Assembly: GCF_017874215.1 (NCBI RefSeq)
Contig: NZ_JAGGLB010000014.1
Location: forward strand, 124,001-188,000
Direction of reading: 5' to 3'
Length of the DNA stretch: 64,000 nt
Origin: Paenibacillus eucommiae
Lineage (GTDB): Bacteria; Bacillota; Bacilli; Paenibacillales; NBRC-103111
Positions 52,408 through 61,018 of the stretch are shown in pieces (positions within the stretch are counted from its first letter, which is position 1; every line of letters starts with the position of its first letter). The notes beneath the pieces are model-generated. The model saw nothing but the letters and a program-made list of their open reading frames with translations, ran no database searches and had not been told where the DNA came from. A program made the translations under genes and the position numbers.

Positions 52408-53598
52408 ATGAGTGAACCGGAAAAAAGCTCACTGTTTCCGACCTATGCCAGATATCCGCTTACGTTTGTAAAGGGTGAGGGCAGCCGGCTCTGGGATGAC
52501 ACAGGCAAGGAATATATTGACCTGATGAGCGGAATCGCCGTTACAAATTTGGGTCACGCACCCAAGCAGGTGAAAGAAAAACTCATGGAGCAGCTCGATC
52601 AGATTTGGCACACGGGGAATTTGTTCCACATTCCGAATCAGGAGAAGCTGGCTACAATTCTGACGGATAATAGCTGTGCGGATGCGGTATTTTTCTGCTC
52701 GACAGGAGCGGAGGCGAATGAAGCTGCAATTAAGCTGGCCCGCCGCTATTCGCAAAAGGTGCGGAATTCCGGGCGTTACGAAATCATTACGTTCGAAATG
52801 TCTTTCCATGGCCGCACTTTGGCGACGTTAACTGCTACTGGACAGGAAAAGGTAAAGGAAGGCTTTCATCCGCTTCCAGAGGGCTTTGTATATGCCAAAT
52901 ATAATGATATTGAATCTGTTAAGTCGCTAATATCTGATAAAACCTGCGCAATCATGATAGAAATGATTCAAGGAGAGGGCGGTGTGCTGCCTGCTGATGA
53001 GAGCTTCATTAAGGAGCTTGACGAGCTCTGCAAACAGCAGGAGCTTCTGCTGATTGTTGATGAAATTCAGACGGGCTTAGGACGCACAGGCAAGCTTTTC
53101 GCTTATGAGCACTATGGCATTGAGCCTGATATTTTCACCCTTGCCAAGGGTCTTGGCAGTGGTTTTCCAATCGGGGCTATGCTGGGCAAGGCTGAGCTGG
53201 CTGAAGCTTTTAGTGCTGGAACCCATGGCTCTACCTTCGGAGGAAATCCACTGGCCACAGCGGCTGGAATCGCAACCTTGGAAACCCTGCTGAATGAGCA
53301 ACTGCCTGAGCGTGCAGCACAGCTGGGAACCCACGTGACGGATACGCTATCCGCCAAGCTGGCAGGCAATCCATTGGTACAGGAAATCCGCGGCAAAGGC
53401 TTGCTAATCGGGATAACTTGCACTCAAGCGGGGGCAGACATCATTAAAGAAATTCACGAGGAAGGCGTCCTGGTAATTCCAGCGGGGCCGAACGTAATAC
53501 GGTTGGCGCCAAGTCTGAACATACCGCAAGAGGACCTAGATAAGGGTCTTGACATTATTTGCTCCGTTTTGGCTAAGAAGGCCTCTGCACTAGTATAG
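52408..53598 (+). CDS. argD: Acetylornithine aminotransferase
   Basis: A class-III PLP aminotransferase. The glycine-rich STGAEANEAAIKLARRY segment (about 92-108), the VDEIQTGLGRTGKLFAYEHYG segment with the acidic PLP contact, and the lysine in TLAKGLGSGFPIGAML (about 250) are present. 396 residues. RBS AAGGAGTG. Confidence 0.96.
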   Translation: MSEPEKSSLFPTYARYPLTFVKGEGSRLWDDTGKEYIDLMSGIAVTNLGHAPKQVKEKLMEQLDQIWHTGNLFHIPNQEKLATILTDNSCADAVFFCSTGAEANEAAIKLARRYSQKVRNSGRYEIITFEMSFHGRTLATLTATGQEKVKEGFHPLPEGFVYAKYNDIESVKSLISDKTCAIMIEMIQGEGGVLPADESFIKELDELCKQQELLLIVDEIQTGLGRTGKLFAYEHYGIEPDIFTLAKGLGSGFPIGAMLGKAELAEAFSAGTHGSTFGGNPLATAAGIATLETLLNEQLPERAAQLGTHVTDTLSAKLAGNPLVQEIRGKGLLIGITCTQAGADIIKEIHEEGVLVIPAGPNVIRLAPSLNIPQEDLDKGLDIICSVLAKKASALV

Positions 53599-53614
53599 AA
53601 AGGTAGGATGAGCA

Positions 53615-54571
53615 ATGAACAATGCCGTGCAAGAAGAGATCGCCAACCAGCTTAAGGGAAGAGATTTCCTGGATTTGGGCGACTATTCGTCGGAAGAACT
53701 TGACTATTTAATTGATCTGGCTATAGATTTAAAAAGTAAGCAAAAAGCAGGAGTGCCGCATGCACTTCTTCAAGGAAAGTCACTTGGGATGATTTTTGAG
53801 AAATCCTCCACCAGAACGAGAGTTTCTTTTGAGGTTGGGATGTACCAGCTCGGCGGGCAAGCTTTATTTTTAAGCAAAAATGATATCCAGCTTGGACGCG
53901 GGGAAACGGTCTGGGATACGGCGCAAACGATGTCCCGTTACCTGGATGGGATTATGATCCGCACCTTTGAGCACAGCAAAGTAATTAATTTGGCACGAGG
54001 ATCCACGGTACCGGTGATTAACGGTTTGACGGATTTATCGCATCCCTGTCAAGCTCTGGCCGACTATCAGACGATCCTGGAGAAAAAGGGCAAGCTGAAG
54101 GGGCTCAAGATAGCTTACATCGGCGATGGCAACAATATGACTCACTCCTTAATGATGGGTGCCTGCAAGTTTGGCATGGAATTCGCAACAGCTAGTCCTG
54201 AAGGGTATGCTCCCGATCCTGACATGATTCAGATGTCGCAGGAAATCGCGGATCAGACTGGCGGAAAGCTGCTAGTATGTACGGATCCACGTGAAGCTGT
54301 TGAGAATGCGGACATTATTTACACAGACGTATGGGCTAGTATGGGCTTTGAGGCGGAACAAAAAGAACGTGAAGTCGCCTTTAAGAACTTTCAGGTAAAT
54401 GAAGCGCTTGTTAAGTATGCGAAGAAGGATTACTTGTTCATGCACTGCTTGCCTGCACATCGCGGGGAAGAAGTGAGTGAAGGCGTCATTGATGGCGATC
54501 ATTCGATTATTTTTGACCAGGCGGAGAATCGTTTGCATGCTCAAAAGGCTGTCATGGCCGCGATTATGTAA
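53615..54571 (+). CDS. argF: Ornithine carbamoyltransferase
   Basis: ArgF makes citrulline from ornithine and carbamoyl phosphate. SSTRTRVSFE carbamoyl phosphate site (about 65), HPCQALADYQT (about 145) and the ornithine-site FMHCLPAHRGEEV (about 290) are intact. 318 residues. RBS AAAGGTAGG. It follows argD by 16 bases. In Bacillus carAB separates these genes; here they are absent. Confidence 0.97.
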   Translation: MNNAVQEEIANQLKGRDFLDLGDYSSEELDYLIDLAIDLKSKQKAGVPHALLQGKSLGMIFEKSSTRTRVSFEVGMYQLGGQALFLSKNDIQLGRGETVWDTAQTMSRYLDGIMIRTFEHSKVINLARGSTVPVINGLTDLSHPCQALADYQTILEKKGKLKGLKIAYIGDGNNMTHSLMMGACKFGMEFATASPEGYAPDPDMIQMSQEIADQTGGKLLVCTDPREAVENADIIYTDVWASMGFEAEQKEREVAFKNFQVNEALVKYAKKDYLFMHCLPAHRGEEVSEGVIDGDHSIIFDQAENRLHAQKAVMAAIM

Positions 54572-54623
54572 GCAAAGGATATAGGAACGAAGCTATGTAA
54601 GCGAAAGAATGGAGAGAGAACGA

Positions 54624-55862
54624 ATGGCTAAGGAAAAAATAGTGCTCGCTTATTCAGGCGGGTTGGATACATCCGTTATTCTAAAGTGGCTGAAAGAAAC
54701 TTATGATGCAGAAATTATTGCTTTTACAGCAGATATCGGGCAAAAGGAGGAGCTGGACGGTTTAGAAGCCAAGGCGCTGCAAACCGGAGCCTCCAAAATC
54801 TATATCGATGACCTGCGCGACGAGTTTGCTGCGGATTTCATTTATCCGATGTTTCAGGCAGGCGCTCTTTATGAAGGGCAGTACCTGCTCGGCACGAGCA
54901 TTGCACGTCCTTTGATTGCCAAGCGGATGGTGGAAATCGCCCGTGCTGAAGGCGCTACGGCCATTGCTCACGGAGCAACCGGCAAAGGCAACGACCAAGT
55001 GCGCTTCGAGCTTACAGCGGCAGCACTGGCTCCAGAGCTTAAGGTGATCGCACCTTGGCGCTCTGATGAGTTCCAAGAGGAGTTTCCTGGACGCGCGGAA
55101 ATGATTGCTTATGCTGAGAAGCATAATATTCCGGTTCAAGCATCCGCGGCAAAGCCTTATTCCATGGACCGCAACCTGCTGCATATCAGCTTTGAGAGCG
55201 GCATGCTGGAAGATCCGTGGTTTGATTCCAGTGATGAAGCTAATAAGTCGATGTATGTGCTGAGCGTCGATCCGGAAGATGCTCCTGATCAAGCTGAGTA
55301 TGTTGAGCTTGATTTTGTAGAGGGTAACTGCGTAGGGCTGAACGGCGCTGAGCTGACGCCTCTGCAAGTCATGGAAGCTCTTAATGAGCTTGGCGGTAAG
55401 CACGGCATTGGCCGGGTGGATATGGTAGAGAACCGCTTCGTTGGCATGAAAAGCCGCGGCGTTTACGAGACCCCGGGCGGCACGATTTTATTCTCCGCTC
55501 ACCGCAAGATGGAATCTTTGACTATGGATCGTGAGGTTATGCACCTGCGTGATTCTCTGATCTCTAAATACAGCTCGATCGTATACAACGGCTTCTGGTT
55601 TGCCCCGGAACGACTGGCTATTCAAGCGCTGGTGACGGAAAGCCAGAAGAATGTAACAGGCACAGTGAGAATCAAGCTGTACAAGGGAAATGTGATCGCT
55701 GCGGGCGTGAAAAGTCCGGTCAGTCTTTACAACCCTGATATTGCGACGATGGAAGCAGATCCTACGAAAGCTTACAATCAAGGGGATGCGACCGGATTTA
55801 TTCGTTTGAATGCACTCCGTTTAAAGGTAGCATCAGGCGTGGAGCAGACTTCCAAGAAGTAG
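54624..55862 (+). CDS. argG: Argininosuccinate synthase
   Basis: ArgG condenses citrulline and aspartate using ATP. The N-terminal PP-loop VLAYSGGLDTSVILKWL and the ATP/citrulline block GATGKGNDQVRFEL are present. ATG 54624 follows GGAGAGAG and gives the standard MAKEKIVLAYSGGLDTS; the ATG at 54609 overlaps that Shine-Dalgarno. 412 residues. Confidence 0.97.
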   Translation: MAKEKIVLAYSGGLDTSVILKWLKETYDAEIIAFTADIGQKEELDGLEAKALQTGASKIYIDDLRDEFAADFIYPMFQAGALYEGQYLLGTSIARPLIAKRMVEIARAEGATAIAHGATGKGNDQVRFELTAAALAPELKVIAPWRSDEFQEEFPGRAEMIAYAEKHNIPVQASAAKPYSMDRNLLHISFESGMLEDPWFDSSDEANKSMYVLSVDPEDAPDQAEYVELDFVEGNCVGLNGAELTPLQVMEALNELGGKHGIGRVDMVENRFVGMKSRGVYETPGGTILFSAHRKMESLTMDREVMHLRDSLISKYSSIVYNGFWFAPERLAIQALVTESQKNVTGTVRIKLYKGNVIAAGVKSPVSLYNPDIATMEADPTKAYNQGDATGFIRLNALRLKVASGVEQTSKK

Positions 55863-55870
55863 AATACAAC

Positions 55871-55895
55871 AGGCTTTCCTGAATAGGGAAAGCCT
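55871..55895 (+). terminator. Hairpin between argG and argH without T-tract
   Basis: AGGCTTTCC (55871-55879) and GGAAAGCCT (55887-55895) pair perfectly, but TTGGGC follows, so it is more likely an mRNA-stability or processing hairpin than a full terminator. Confidence 0.5.
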
Positions 55896-55934
55896 TTGGG
55901 CTGTAGATAAGGTTACAAAGAAGGAGAGATATTT

Positions 55935-57350
55935 GTGTCAAAGCTTTGGGGTGGACGTTTTACAAAACAAACCGATCAACTGGTCGAAGAATATACGGCT
56001 TCTATTACGTTTGACAAGGAGCTCGCAGAAGAAGATATTCAAGGCAGCTTAGCCCATGTGACTATGCTTGGGAAATGCGGCATCTTGTCCTTGGACGATG
56101 TGGAGAAAATCAAGGATGGCCTGCATTCCGTTCAAGGCATGATTCGCCGCGGCGAGCTTGAGTATGCGATCAGCGACGAAGACATTCATATGAATATCGA
56201 GAAGACACTGATCGATTTGATCGGGCCTGTGGGCGGCAAGCTGCACACCGGTCGTAGCCGGAATGATCAGGTAGCGACTGACATGCATTTGTACCTGCGC
56301 AAGCGGGTGGTCGAATTCGTCGGGCTGCTTACCAAGCTGCAGGATGCCCTGCTGGAGCAAGCGAAAAAAAACCTGGATACAATCATTCCAGGGTACACAC
56401 ATCTGCAGCGCGCACAGCCTATTTTATTTGCTCATCATATGATGGCTTACGTATCGATGTTTGGGCGGGATATAGAACGTCTGCAGGATAGCTATAAAAG
56501 AATTAATGTGCTGCCGCTGGGAGCAGGGGCGTTAGCAGGTACGACATTCCCGATTGATCGTCACTATGTGGCGCAGCAGCTGGGTTTTGACCGAGTCTAT
56601 GAGAACAGCCTCGATGCTGTAAGTGACCGTGACTTTATTCTGGAGTTCCTTTCCAATGCTTCGTTCATCATGATGCACCTTTCGCGTTTTTGCGAAGAGA
56701 TGGTGCTATGGTCGAGCACGGAGTTCGCTTTTATTGAACTTGACGATGCTTTCTGTACGGGCAGCTCGATCATGCCGCAAAAGAAAAATCCGGATGTCGC
56801 CGAGCTTGTTCGCGGGAAAACAGGCCGTGTATACGGCAATCTGTTCGGTTTGATGACAGTGCTTAAGGCGCTGCCGCTTGCTTACAATAAGGACATGCAG
56901 GAAGACAAAGAAGGTATGTTCGACACTGTGCGTACACTGCAAGGAGCACTGCAATTGTTTGCTACGATGGTATCTACCATGAAGGTTAATACGGAGCGTA
57001 TGAGACAAGCTGTGAATCAGGATTTCTCGAATGCTACGGATATTGCCGATTATTTGGTGAATAAGGGCCTTCCATTCCGACAAGCCCATGAAGTCATAGG
57101 TAAAATCGTACTTTATTGCATTCAAAATAAAAAGTATCTTCTAGATTTAAGCATGGATGAATTCTCCAAATTCTCTTCGTTGTTCGATGATAAGATTTAT
57201 AAGATTCTGCAGCCTGAGCATGTTGTTAATGCCCGCAATGTTTACGGCGGAACTGCATCCAACCAAGTCTCAGACGCGATCGCACGTGCCGAAGAAGTGC
57301 TTAATGAGTCCAATGAGTGGGTTACCACTTATCTTGAAAAAAGCAAGTAA
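55935..57350 (+). CDS. argH: Argininosuccinate lyase
   Basis: ArgH releases arginine and fumarate. Family motifs are HTGRSRNDQVATDMHLYLR (about residue 100), TVIPGYTHLQRAQP-like IIPGYTHLQRAQPILFAHH with catalytic His, and the fumarase-superfamily signature GSSIMPQKKNPD (about 276). 471 residues. GTG 55935 has RBS AAGGAGAG. Last gene of the operon; a 12-bp tandem duplication (GCAAGTAAACAA at 57343-57354 and 57355-57366) spans the stop codon. Confidence 0.97.
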   Translation: MSKLWGGRFTKQTDQLVEEYTASITFDKELAEEDIQGSLAHVTMLGKCGILSLDDVEKIKDGLHSVQGMIRRGELEYAISDEDIHMNIEKTLIDLIGPVGGKLHTGRSRNDQVATDMHLYLRKRVVEFVGLLTKLQDALLEQAKKNLDTIIPGYTHLQRAQPILFAHHMMAYVSMFGRDIERLQDSYKRINVLPLGAGALAGTTFPIDRHYVAQQLGFDRVYENSLDAVSDRDFILEFLSNASFIMMHLSRFCEEMVLWSSTEFAFIELDDAFCTGSSIMPQKKNPDVAELVRGKTGRVYGNLFGLMTVLKALPLAYNKDMQEDKEGMFDTVRTLQGALQLFATMVSTMKVNTERMRQAVNQDFSNATDIADYLVNKGLPFRQAHEVIGKIVLYCIQNKKYLLDLSMDEFSKFSSLFDDKIYKILQPEHVVNARNVYGGTASNQVSDAIARAEEVLNESNEWVTTYLEKSK

Positions 57351-57423
57351 ACAAGCAAGTAAACAAGCAGCCCCAATAAGCCCTCTTCAGGATCTCAAAA
57401 AGGGTACTCCATAATGTTACTCT

Positions 57424-57455
57424 AAAAAGCCTATCGCGAAAGCGGTGGGTTTTTT
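57424..57455 (+). terminator. Rho-independent terminator of the arg operon
   Basis: A stem of about 11 bp with G-T pairs around a GAAA tetraloop (57424-57437 with 57442-57455) is followed by a T-run. Confidence 0.85.
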
Positions 57456-57497
57456 GGTGGATATCAAGCCAGGTTCCCTTTTTTACTTCTCAGGTTG

Positions 57498-57503
57498 TAT
57501 AAT
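57498..57503 (+). promoter_or_regulatory. Possible promoter before the 57.5-kb hypothetical gene
   Basis: A perfect TATAAT, with TTCCCT 18 bases upstream as a weak -35. Confidence 0.4.
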
Positions 57504-57530
57504 CGTTTGTAGGGAGGGATTCAATTATTT

Positions 57531-58037
57531 ATGTTAGTAACCATGGGGCAAGAAGAGTTTGATTCATTGGATTATATTACGCTTGGATGGAAATGCATTG
57601 AGCCTACGATTATGCAGATCCGCGGGAAGAACGACACAATTAAGTCAGAGGTGTACGCGCAGCTAACTGAAGGTCAGAGGGCGCTGCTTATGTTCCGGGT
57701 ACTGCATGATCATGCGTATAATTCTACAGCTGAATATTACTGCTGGATATCCCAGCTGCTGACGGAACCGAACACCTGGAAGGAAGTCAAGGCGGGCTTC
57801 CGTTATTTCGGCGATGATGCCATGCTGCAGATACTTGAGGAGACAGAAGCTTTTCTTAGTGGACGGAATCAGTCAGACCTTCAAGTATCCCCCCAAGATT
57901 TAGTCGATGACCCGCAGCTCAATGAAACCATTAGTATGCTTTATGCATTATTCAGTGGCTCGGCACCAGCTTCATTAAAGCGGGTAGGTGCCTATATCCG
58001 AAGCAACCCTGAGCAGTACGTGCAATTTCAGGCATAA
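57531..58037 (+). CDS. Hypothetical cytoplasmic protein
   Basis: I do not recognise a family. The 168-residue product has no signal peptide or membrane segment. Its central part (LTEGQRALLMFRVLHDHAYNSTAEYYCWISQLL) is helical and Trp/Tyr-rich; a second helical part ends YIRSNPEQYVQFQA. AGGGAGGG lies 13 bases before the ATG, rather far. Standing between its own promoter and terminator it appears to be a single-gene transcript. Codon use matches neighbours. Confidence 0.7.
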   Translation: MLVTMGQEEFDSLDYITLGWKCIEPTIMQIRGKNDTIKSEVYAQLTEGQRALLMFRVLHDHAYNSTAEYYCWISQLLTEPNTWKEVKAGFRYFGDDAMLQILEETEAFLSGRNQSDLQVSPQDLVDDPQLNETISMLYALFSGSAPASLKRVGAYIRSNPEQYVQFQA

Positions 58038-58059
58038 AAGGTAGGAGTACCTTTCTTCT
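58037..58059 (+). terminator. Terminator after the hypothetical gene
   Basis: AAAGGTA-GGAG-TACCTTT (58037-58054) starts at the stop codon and is followed by CTTCTC rather than a strong T-run. Confidence 0.6.
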
Positions 58060-58137
58060 CGTCTTTTTTACAGCGGGATAGGCCATTAATATAGCCAAAG
58101 TGCTTTTTCTGAGATAAGTACATTCGTCCGACCAAGA

Positions 58138-58186
58138 AGGGCAGCCCCTAGTCATTTTGACTTTTGAGGCTGCCCTTTATTTATTT
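58138..58186 (+). terminator. Second terminator downstream of the hypothetical gene
   Basis: AGGGCAGCC (58138-58146) and GGCTGCCCT (58168-58176) pair perfectly, followed by TTTATTTATTT. Confidence 0.8.
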
Positions 58187-58332
58187 ACATATAAGAAATT
58201 TTAATTAAGTTTCGGGGTGATGCCTGGAATGAAAAATTCCCGAATACACAGTGTAACTTTACAGTGGAAAAGTAGACGGTGTGACCCTTCATCCTCTGAG
58301 GAGTCAGAAAGGAAGCTCAGATTATCCTATCG

Positions 58333-58452
58333 CCACTATCCCTTTCCCTCAGAAAAGCAACTTCTGCTGGCAGTCCGTTATCCATTTGATCGTAGCAGGT
58401 TCGGCACTTGTAGCTGTGAAGGGATGTGGGTGGGGAGGATGAGCGCTAGTAG
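58333..58452 (+). repeat. Dispersed repeat, copy C (partial)
   Basis: It resembles the first part of copy A (8570-8690): CACTATCCCTTTC, CTGCTGGCAGTCCGTT, GTTCGGCAC, TTGTAGCTGTGAAGGGATG and GGGTGGGGAGGA. The hairpin half is missing. Confidence 0.65.
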
Positions 58453-58494
58453 CAGCTTAGGAGCCAATCCACCGCCGAAATGAGCGTATGCCAC

Positions 58495-58687
58495 TTAACG
58501 ATGTTTTTCATCATTAAAACAAGAATTCCAGGTCAATCCGTCACGTTAAGGATGATTTTCATCGTTAAATGAGGTCGGATGGCCTCGCGGGGTGGTTAAA
58601 AGGGATTTAACGATATTTTTCATCGTTAAAGCAAGGATGTGGGGAGGAAGTGATGCTTTTTAACGTTAAAAACATCGTTAAAGCATC
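58495..58687. repeat. Array of four TTAACGATG hairpins
   Basis: Four inverted repeats of 22-23 bases, cores TTAACGATG...CATCGTTAA with loop TTTTT or AAAAA, at 58495-58517, 58546-58568, 58607-58629 and 58660-58681. Start-to-start spacing is 51, 61 and 53 bases. The last lies in a larger stem whose outer arms are GATGCTTT and AAGCATC (58652-58687). Confidence 0.8.
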
Positions 58688-58740
58688 AACTCCTCTCAGC
58701 TGCGCGGGCTCTTCATCTCCAGCTCCTGCATCCGCTAGGA

Positions 58741-59130
58741 AATCTCCTCTAAACAAGAGAAAAACTCTTGCTGGCTGTCCGTTTGAGCTTGGTGTTCGTG
58801 TGATTCGTGTGATTTGTGCGATTGTAGCTAAAGAGAGGTAAAAGGTGTGGGAGGAAGAGCAAGAGCGTCCGCCTTTAAAGATTTGTTCCTACCTCCTCAT
58901 CCATCCCATTCAAGGAACAAATCTTTAAATGCGGCTGGAGCCCACAGCCATTCCCTCCGCAACGCACCCAAATCGCGAACACGCTCATCAAAGGACACCA
59001 CAAGGGACTGTTGACAAATTACCTTTTTGACGAAATTGACGTTTGAGAACCCGCATAAACACTGGGTATCTAAAAGTCATTTTTCGTAAAATTGGCTTTT
59101 GTCAACAGTCCCACAAGGCGTTGTTCTCAT
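58741..59130 (+). repeat. Dispersed repeat, copy B (interrupted)
   Basis: The closest relative of copy A (8570-8849). Its 17-bp internal stem is intact (58874-58890 with 58913-58929, loop of 22). The MITE-like element at 59006-59110 splits it within CCACAAGG. Similarity appears to run up to, or just past, the stop codon of the DUF4097 gene. Confidence 0.8.
59006..59110. mobile_element. 105-bp MITE-like element with 8-bp target duplication
   Basis: Terminal inverted repeats GACTGTTGACAAA (59006-59018) and TTTGTCAACAGTC (59098-59110) are perfect over 13 bp and continue imperfectly to about 36 bp. The element is flanked by CCACAAGG on both sides (58998-59005 and 59111-59118). It has no coding capacity, so it would depend on a transposase elsewhere. 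Confidence 0.8.
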
Positions 59131-60168
59131 TTATTGGAATGTACCGACCTTTACACTACCCGTATCTGATTTCGCCGTTACTTCTGCTGTTCCGTTTCCG
59201 ATGGAGCCTTTGACGCGGTGCTTGCTTTTTTCTTCAAAGTCTACTCCCGGGATTTCCAAGTTTACACTTCCAACGTCTGTGGTGAGGTAGAAGTTTGCAT
59301 CATTAGGGGGTGTTAAAAACTGTAAGGTCACACTTCCCACATCCGACTGTGCTTCTACGCCATTTCCGACTTGGGGAAGAACGGCATGAATGGAGCCAGT
59401 ATCTGTTTTTAGATAAACACGAGTTGCTTTTTGCTCGCCAGCGCTTGAGCCTTTCGAAGTTTCAATCTCGATTTTACCTGTGTCTGTTCTTGCATCTAAT
59501 GAGCTCCAATTATTTTGGAGGGCAGCAATGATTTTGCCTGTATTTGTTTTCAGTCGAATTTCGCCCTGGGCGTCTTTGATTTCGATTCGGCCTACATCTG
59601 TTTGAAGGTCAATGTTATTTCCTTGAAAGCTGTTTATCGAAACAGAGCCTGTGTCTGTTTTTGCATTAAGCTTGTTAGCTTGCAGGTCTCCTAGCTGGAT
59701 AGAGCCAGTATCTGTTTTGACTGTAACTTGCTCGAAAGCTTTTTTAGGCAAATAGACCTCGACCCGGAGCTTTTGCTCAGAATCGGTGAAGAGCCAGCTG
59801 CGTATATCTGCGATATTGACGCCGATATTAAACCAATTATTTTTTTGTTTGCAAGCCTGTACCTGCAAAGTTTGGTTGGAGGTTATTTGCGTGGTTAAAT
59901 CGCATTCTTCAGCTCTTTTCTTACTGACCATGCCAAGCAAATGAACGCTAATATCGGAATTTTCAGCAGGAAGGAAGACTACGCCGCCTATGTCGGCTTC
60001 GATGATCAGATTATTGACGTCTTGCGCCGCTACATCCTTCTTGATATCTATACTTGTCAAGCCTGAAGTCAACGAGGTACCTTGCATGAGCACTGCTACA
60101 CCGATAACCCCAACGATGACGCAAATGATCCCTGTGAGTACAATGATTTTTGCAGATAATTTCATCAT
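59131..60168 (-). CDS. DUF4097 family beta-strand repeat protein, membrane anchored
   Basis: An N-terminal hydrophobic segment (MMKLSAKIIVLTGIICVIVGVIGVAVLM) is followed by a right-handed beta-solenoid-like stretch of about ten repeats of the type TDTGSVxL / TDVGxVxL (residues 145-345), typical of DUF4097. ATG 60168 follows the upstream stop without a gap, with AAAGGGGG as RBS, so translation is coupled to the HAAS gene. Function unknown; such pairs usually belong to envelope-stress or PadR-regulated systems. Confidence 0.88.
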   Translation of the reverse strand: MMKLSAKIIVLTGIICVIVGVIGVAVLMQGTSLTSGLTSIDIKKDVAAQDVNNLIIEADIGGVVFLPAENSDISVHLLGMVSKKRAEECDLTTQITSNQTLQVQACKQKNNWFNIGVNIADIRSWLFTDSEQKLRVEVYLPKKAFEQVTVKTDTGSIQLGDLQANKLNAKTDTGSVSINSFQGNNIDLQTDVGRIEIKDAQGEIRLKTNTGKIIAALQNNWSSLDARTDTGKIEIETSKGSSAGEQKATRVYLKTDTGSIHAVLPQVGNGVEAQSDVGSVTLQFLTPPNDANFYLTTDVGSVNLEIPGVDFEEKSKHRVKGSIGNGTAEVTAKSDTGSVKVGTFQ

Positions 60169-60864
60169 TTATGCCCCCTTTATAATTTTTATATTGAATC
60201 GGATGTACTTGCCTGTCAGCTTAATGAATAGCTTGGAGAACCATACAGTAAACAGTGAAAATAATAAGCCAACTCCGAAAAGTGCAAGCATAGCAGCTCC
60301 AAGCAGCAGCATGTCATCCATGCTATTCGACGTAATGCTGCCGATTACTGCCAGTACCGGAGTGATAAGAAGAGCCGCACTGACGGCGTATAAGGCAATA
60401 ATGACCCCGCATAAGCCGGCAAAGGGGCCTAGTACGAAAATCAGATTGAAGAAGCCTAGTGCAATACTGCTAATGATCGCTTTAAAACCAGACTCTGTCT
60501 TAGATGGATAAGGCCTTAAATCATGGCTGCCAGGTTCAGCATACGGGTTATATTGGGCATTGTAGTGCGGATCGAACTTGGGATTGGAGTAAGGATCTAC
60601 TCTCGGGTCTGTCTTAGGAGCTGTGGCCTTGTCAAAGCGCGGCGCCGATTGTGGTGGAGCGCTTGGTGGTTGAGGCTCACGGGCAGCGTCCCAATTGGGC
60701 ACCCGCGGATAGCCAAGCGATTCGGCAATTTCCTCTTCCAGCTTGCCGTTCTCTACCGCCTTTTGGAATAACTCTTCATACACAGATAATATATTTTGAC
60801 GCTCTCTTTCGGGAAGTCCGCGGAGCCGATAGGCCAATTCTTTGAAATAGTCACCTTTACTCAT
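60169..60864 (-). CDS. HAAS (DUF1700) domain membrane protein
   Basis: The N-terminal HAAS domain (MSKGDYFKELAYRLRGLPERERQNILSVYEELFQKAVENGKLEEEIAESLG, residues 1-55) is typical. A Pro-rich linker with repeated DPRVDPYSNPKFDPHYNAQYNPYAEP leads to four hydrophobic segments. HAAS proteins are thought to signal between PadR-type regulators and membrane partners such as DUF4097. ATG 60864 follows AAGGAGGCA. No PadR gene is adjacent. Confidence 0.88.
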   Translation of the reverse strand: MSKGDYFKELAYRLRGLPERERQNILSVYEELFQKAVENGKLEEEIAESLGYPRVPNWDAAREPQPPSAPPQSAPRFDKATAPKTDPRVDPYSNPKFDPHYNAQYNPYAEPGSHDLRPYPSKTESGFKAIISSIALGFFNLIFVLGPFAGLCGVIIALYAVSAALLITPVLAVIGSITSNSMDDMLLLGAAMLALFGVGLLFSLFTVWFSKLFIKLTGKYIRFNIKIIKGA

Positions 60865-60921
60865 TGTGAATGCCTCCTTTTTTTCGTTCATTTCCTTATA
60901 CACTTAGCATAATCAAAAAAA

Positions 60922-60963
60922 GTCATAATGACCTAGTATCTAGAGTCATATGACCTGTCATAA
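60922..60963. promoter_or_regulatory. Paired GTCAT palindromes upstream of the HAAS-DUF4097 operon
   Basis: GTCATAATGAC (60922-60932) and GTCATATGAC (60945-60954) lie about 22 bp apart, with a third half-site GTCATAA (60957-60963). They lie in the promoter region of the minus-strand operon and look like operators. The regulator is unknown. Confidence 0.55.
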
Positions 60964-61018
60964 GTTATAGAGTTATTTTCATAAGTAATAGGATATACGA
61001 AACAGTGACCGGGCAGGG

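Larger units (their letters stand above)
58060..59130. other. Repeat-rich non-coding region
   Basis: Over 1 kb without a credible gene. In order: a terminator (58138-58186), a partial dispersed repeat copy (58333-58452), an array of four TTAACGATG hairpins (58495-58687), a full dispersed repeat copy (58741-59130) and, within it, a 105-bp MITE-like insertion (59006-59110). Open frames here are short and lie in repeat sequence. Confidence 0.75.

Noticed and set aside
57157..57414. 85-codon open frame overlapping the end of argH
   Set aside because: It is an out-of-frame shadow of argH that runs into the 12-bp tandem duplication.
58495..58687. Hairpin array as a CRISPR
   Set aside because: The repeats are palindromes of variable sequence and the spacing is uneven; no cas genes are in the window.
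58217..58841. Short open frames (88 and 63 codons) in the repeat region
   Set aside because: They consist of repeat sequence and hairpins, and have no similarity to one another at protein level.
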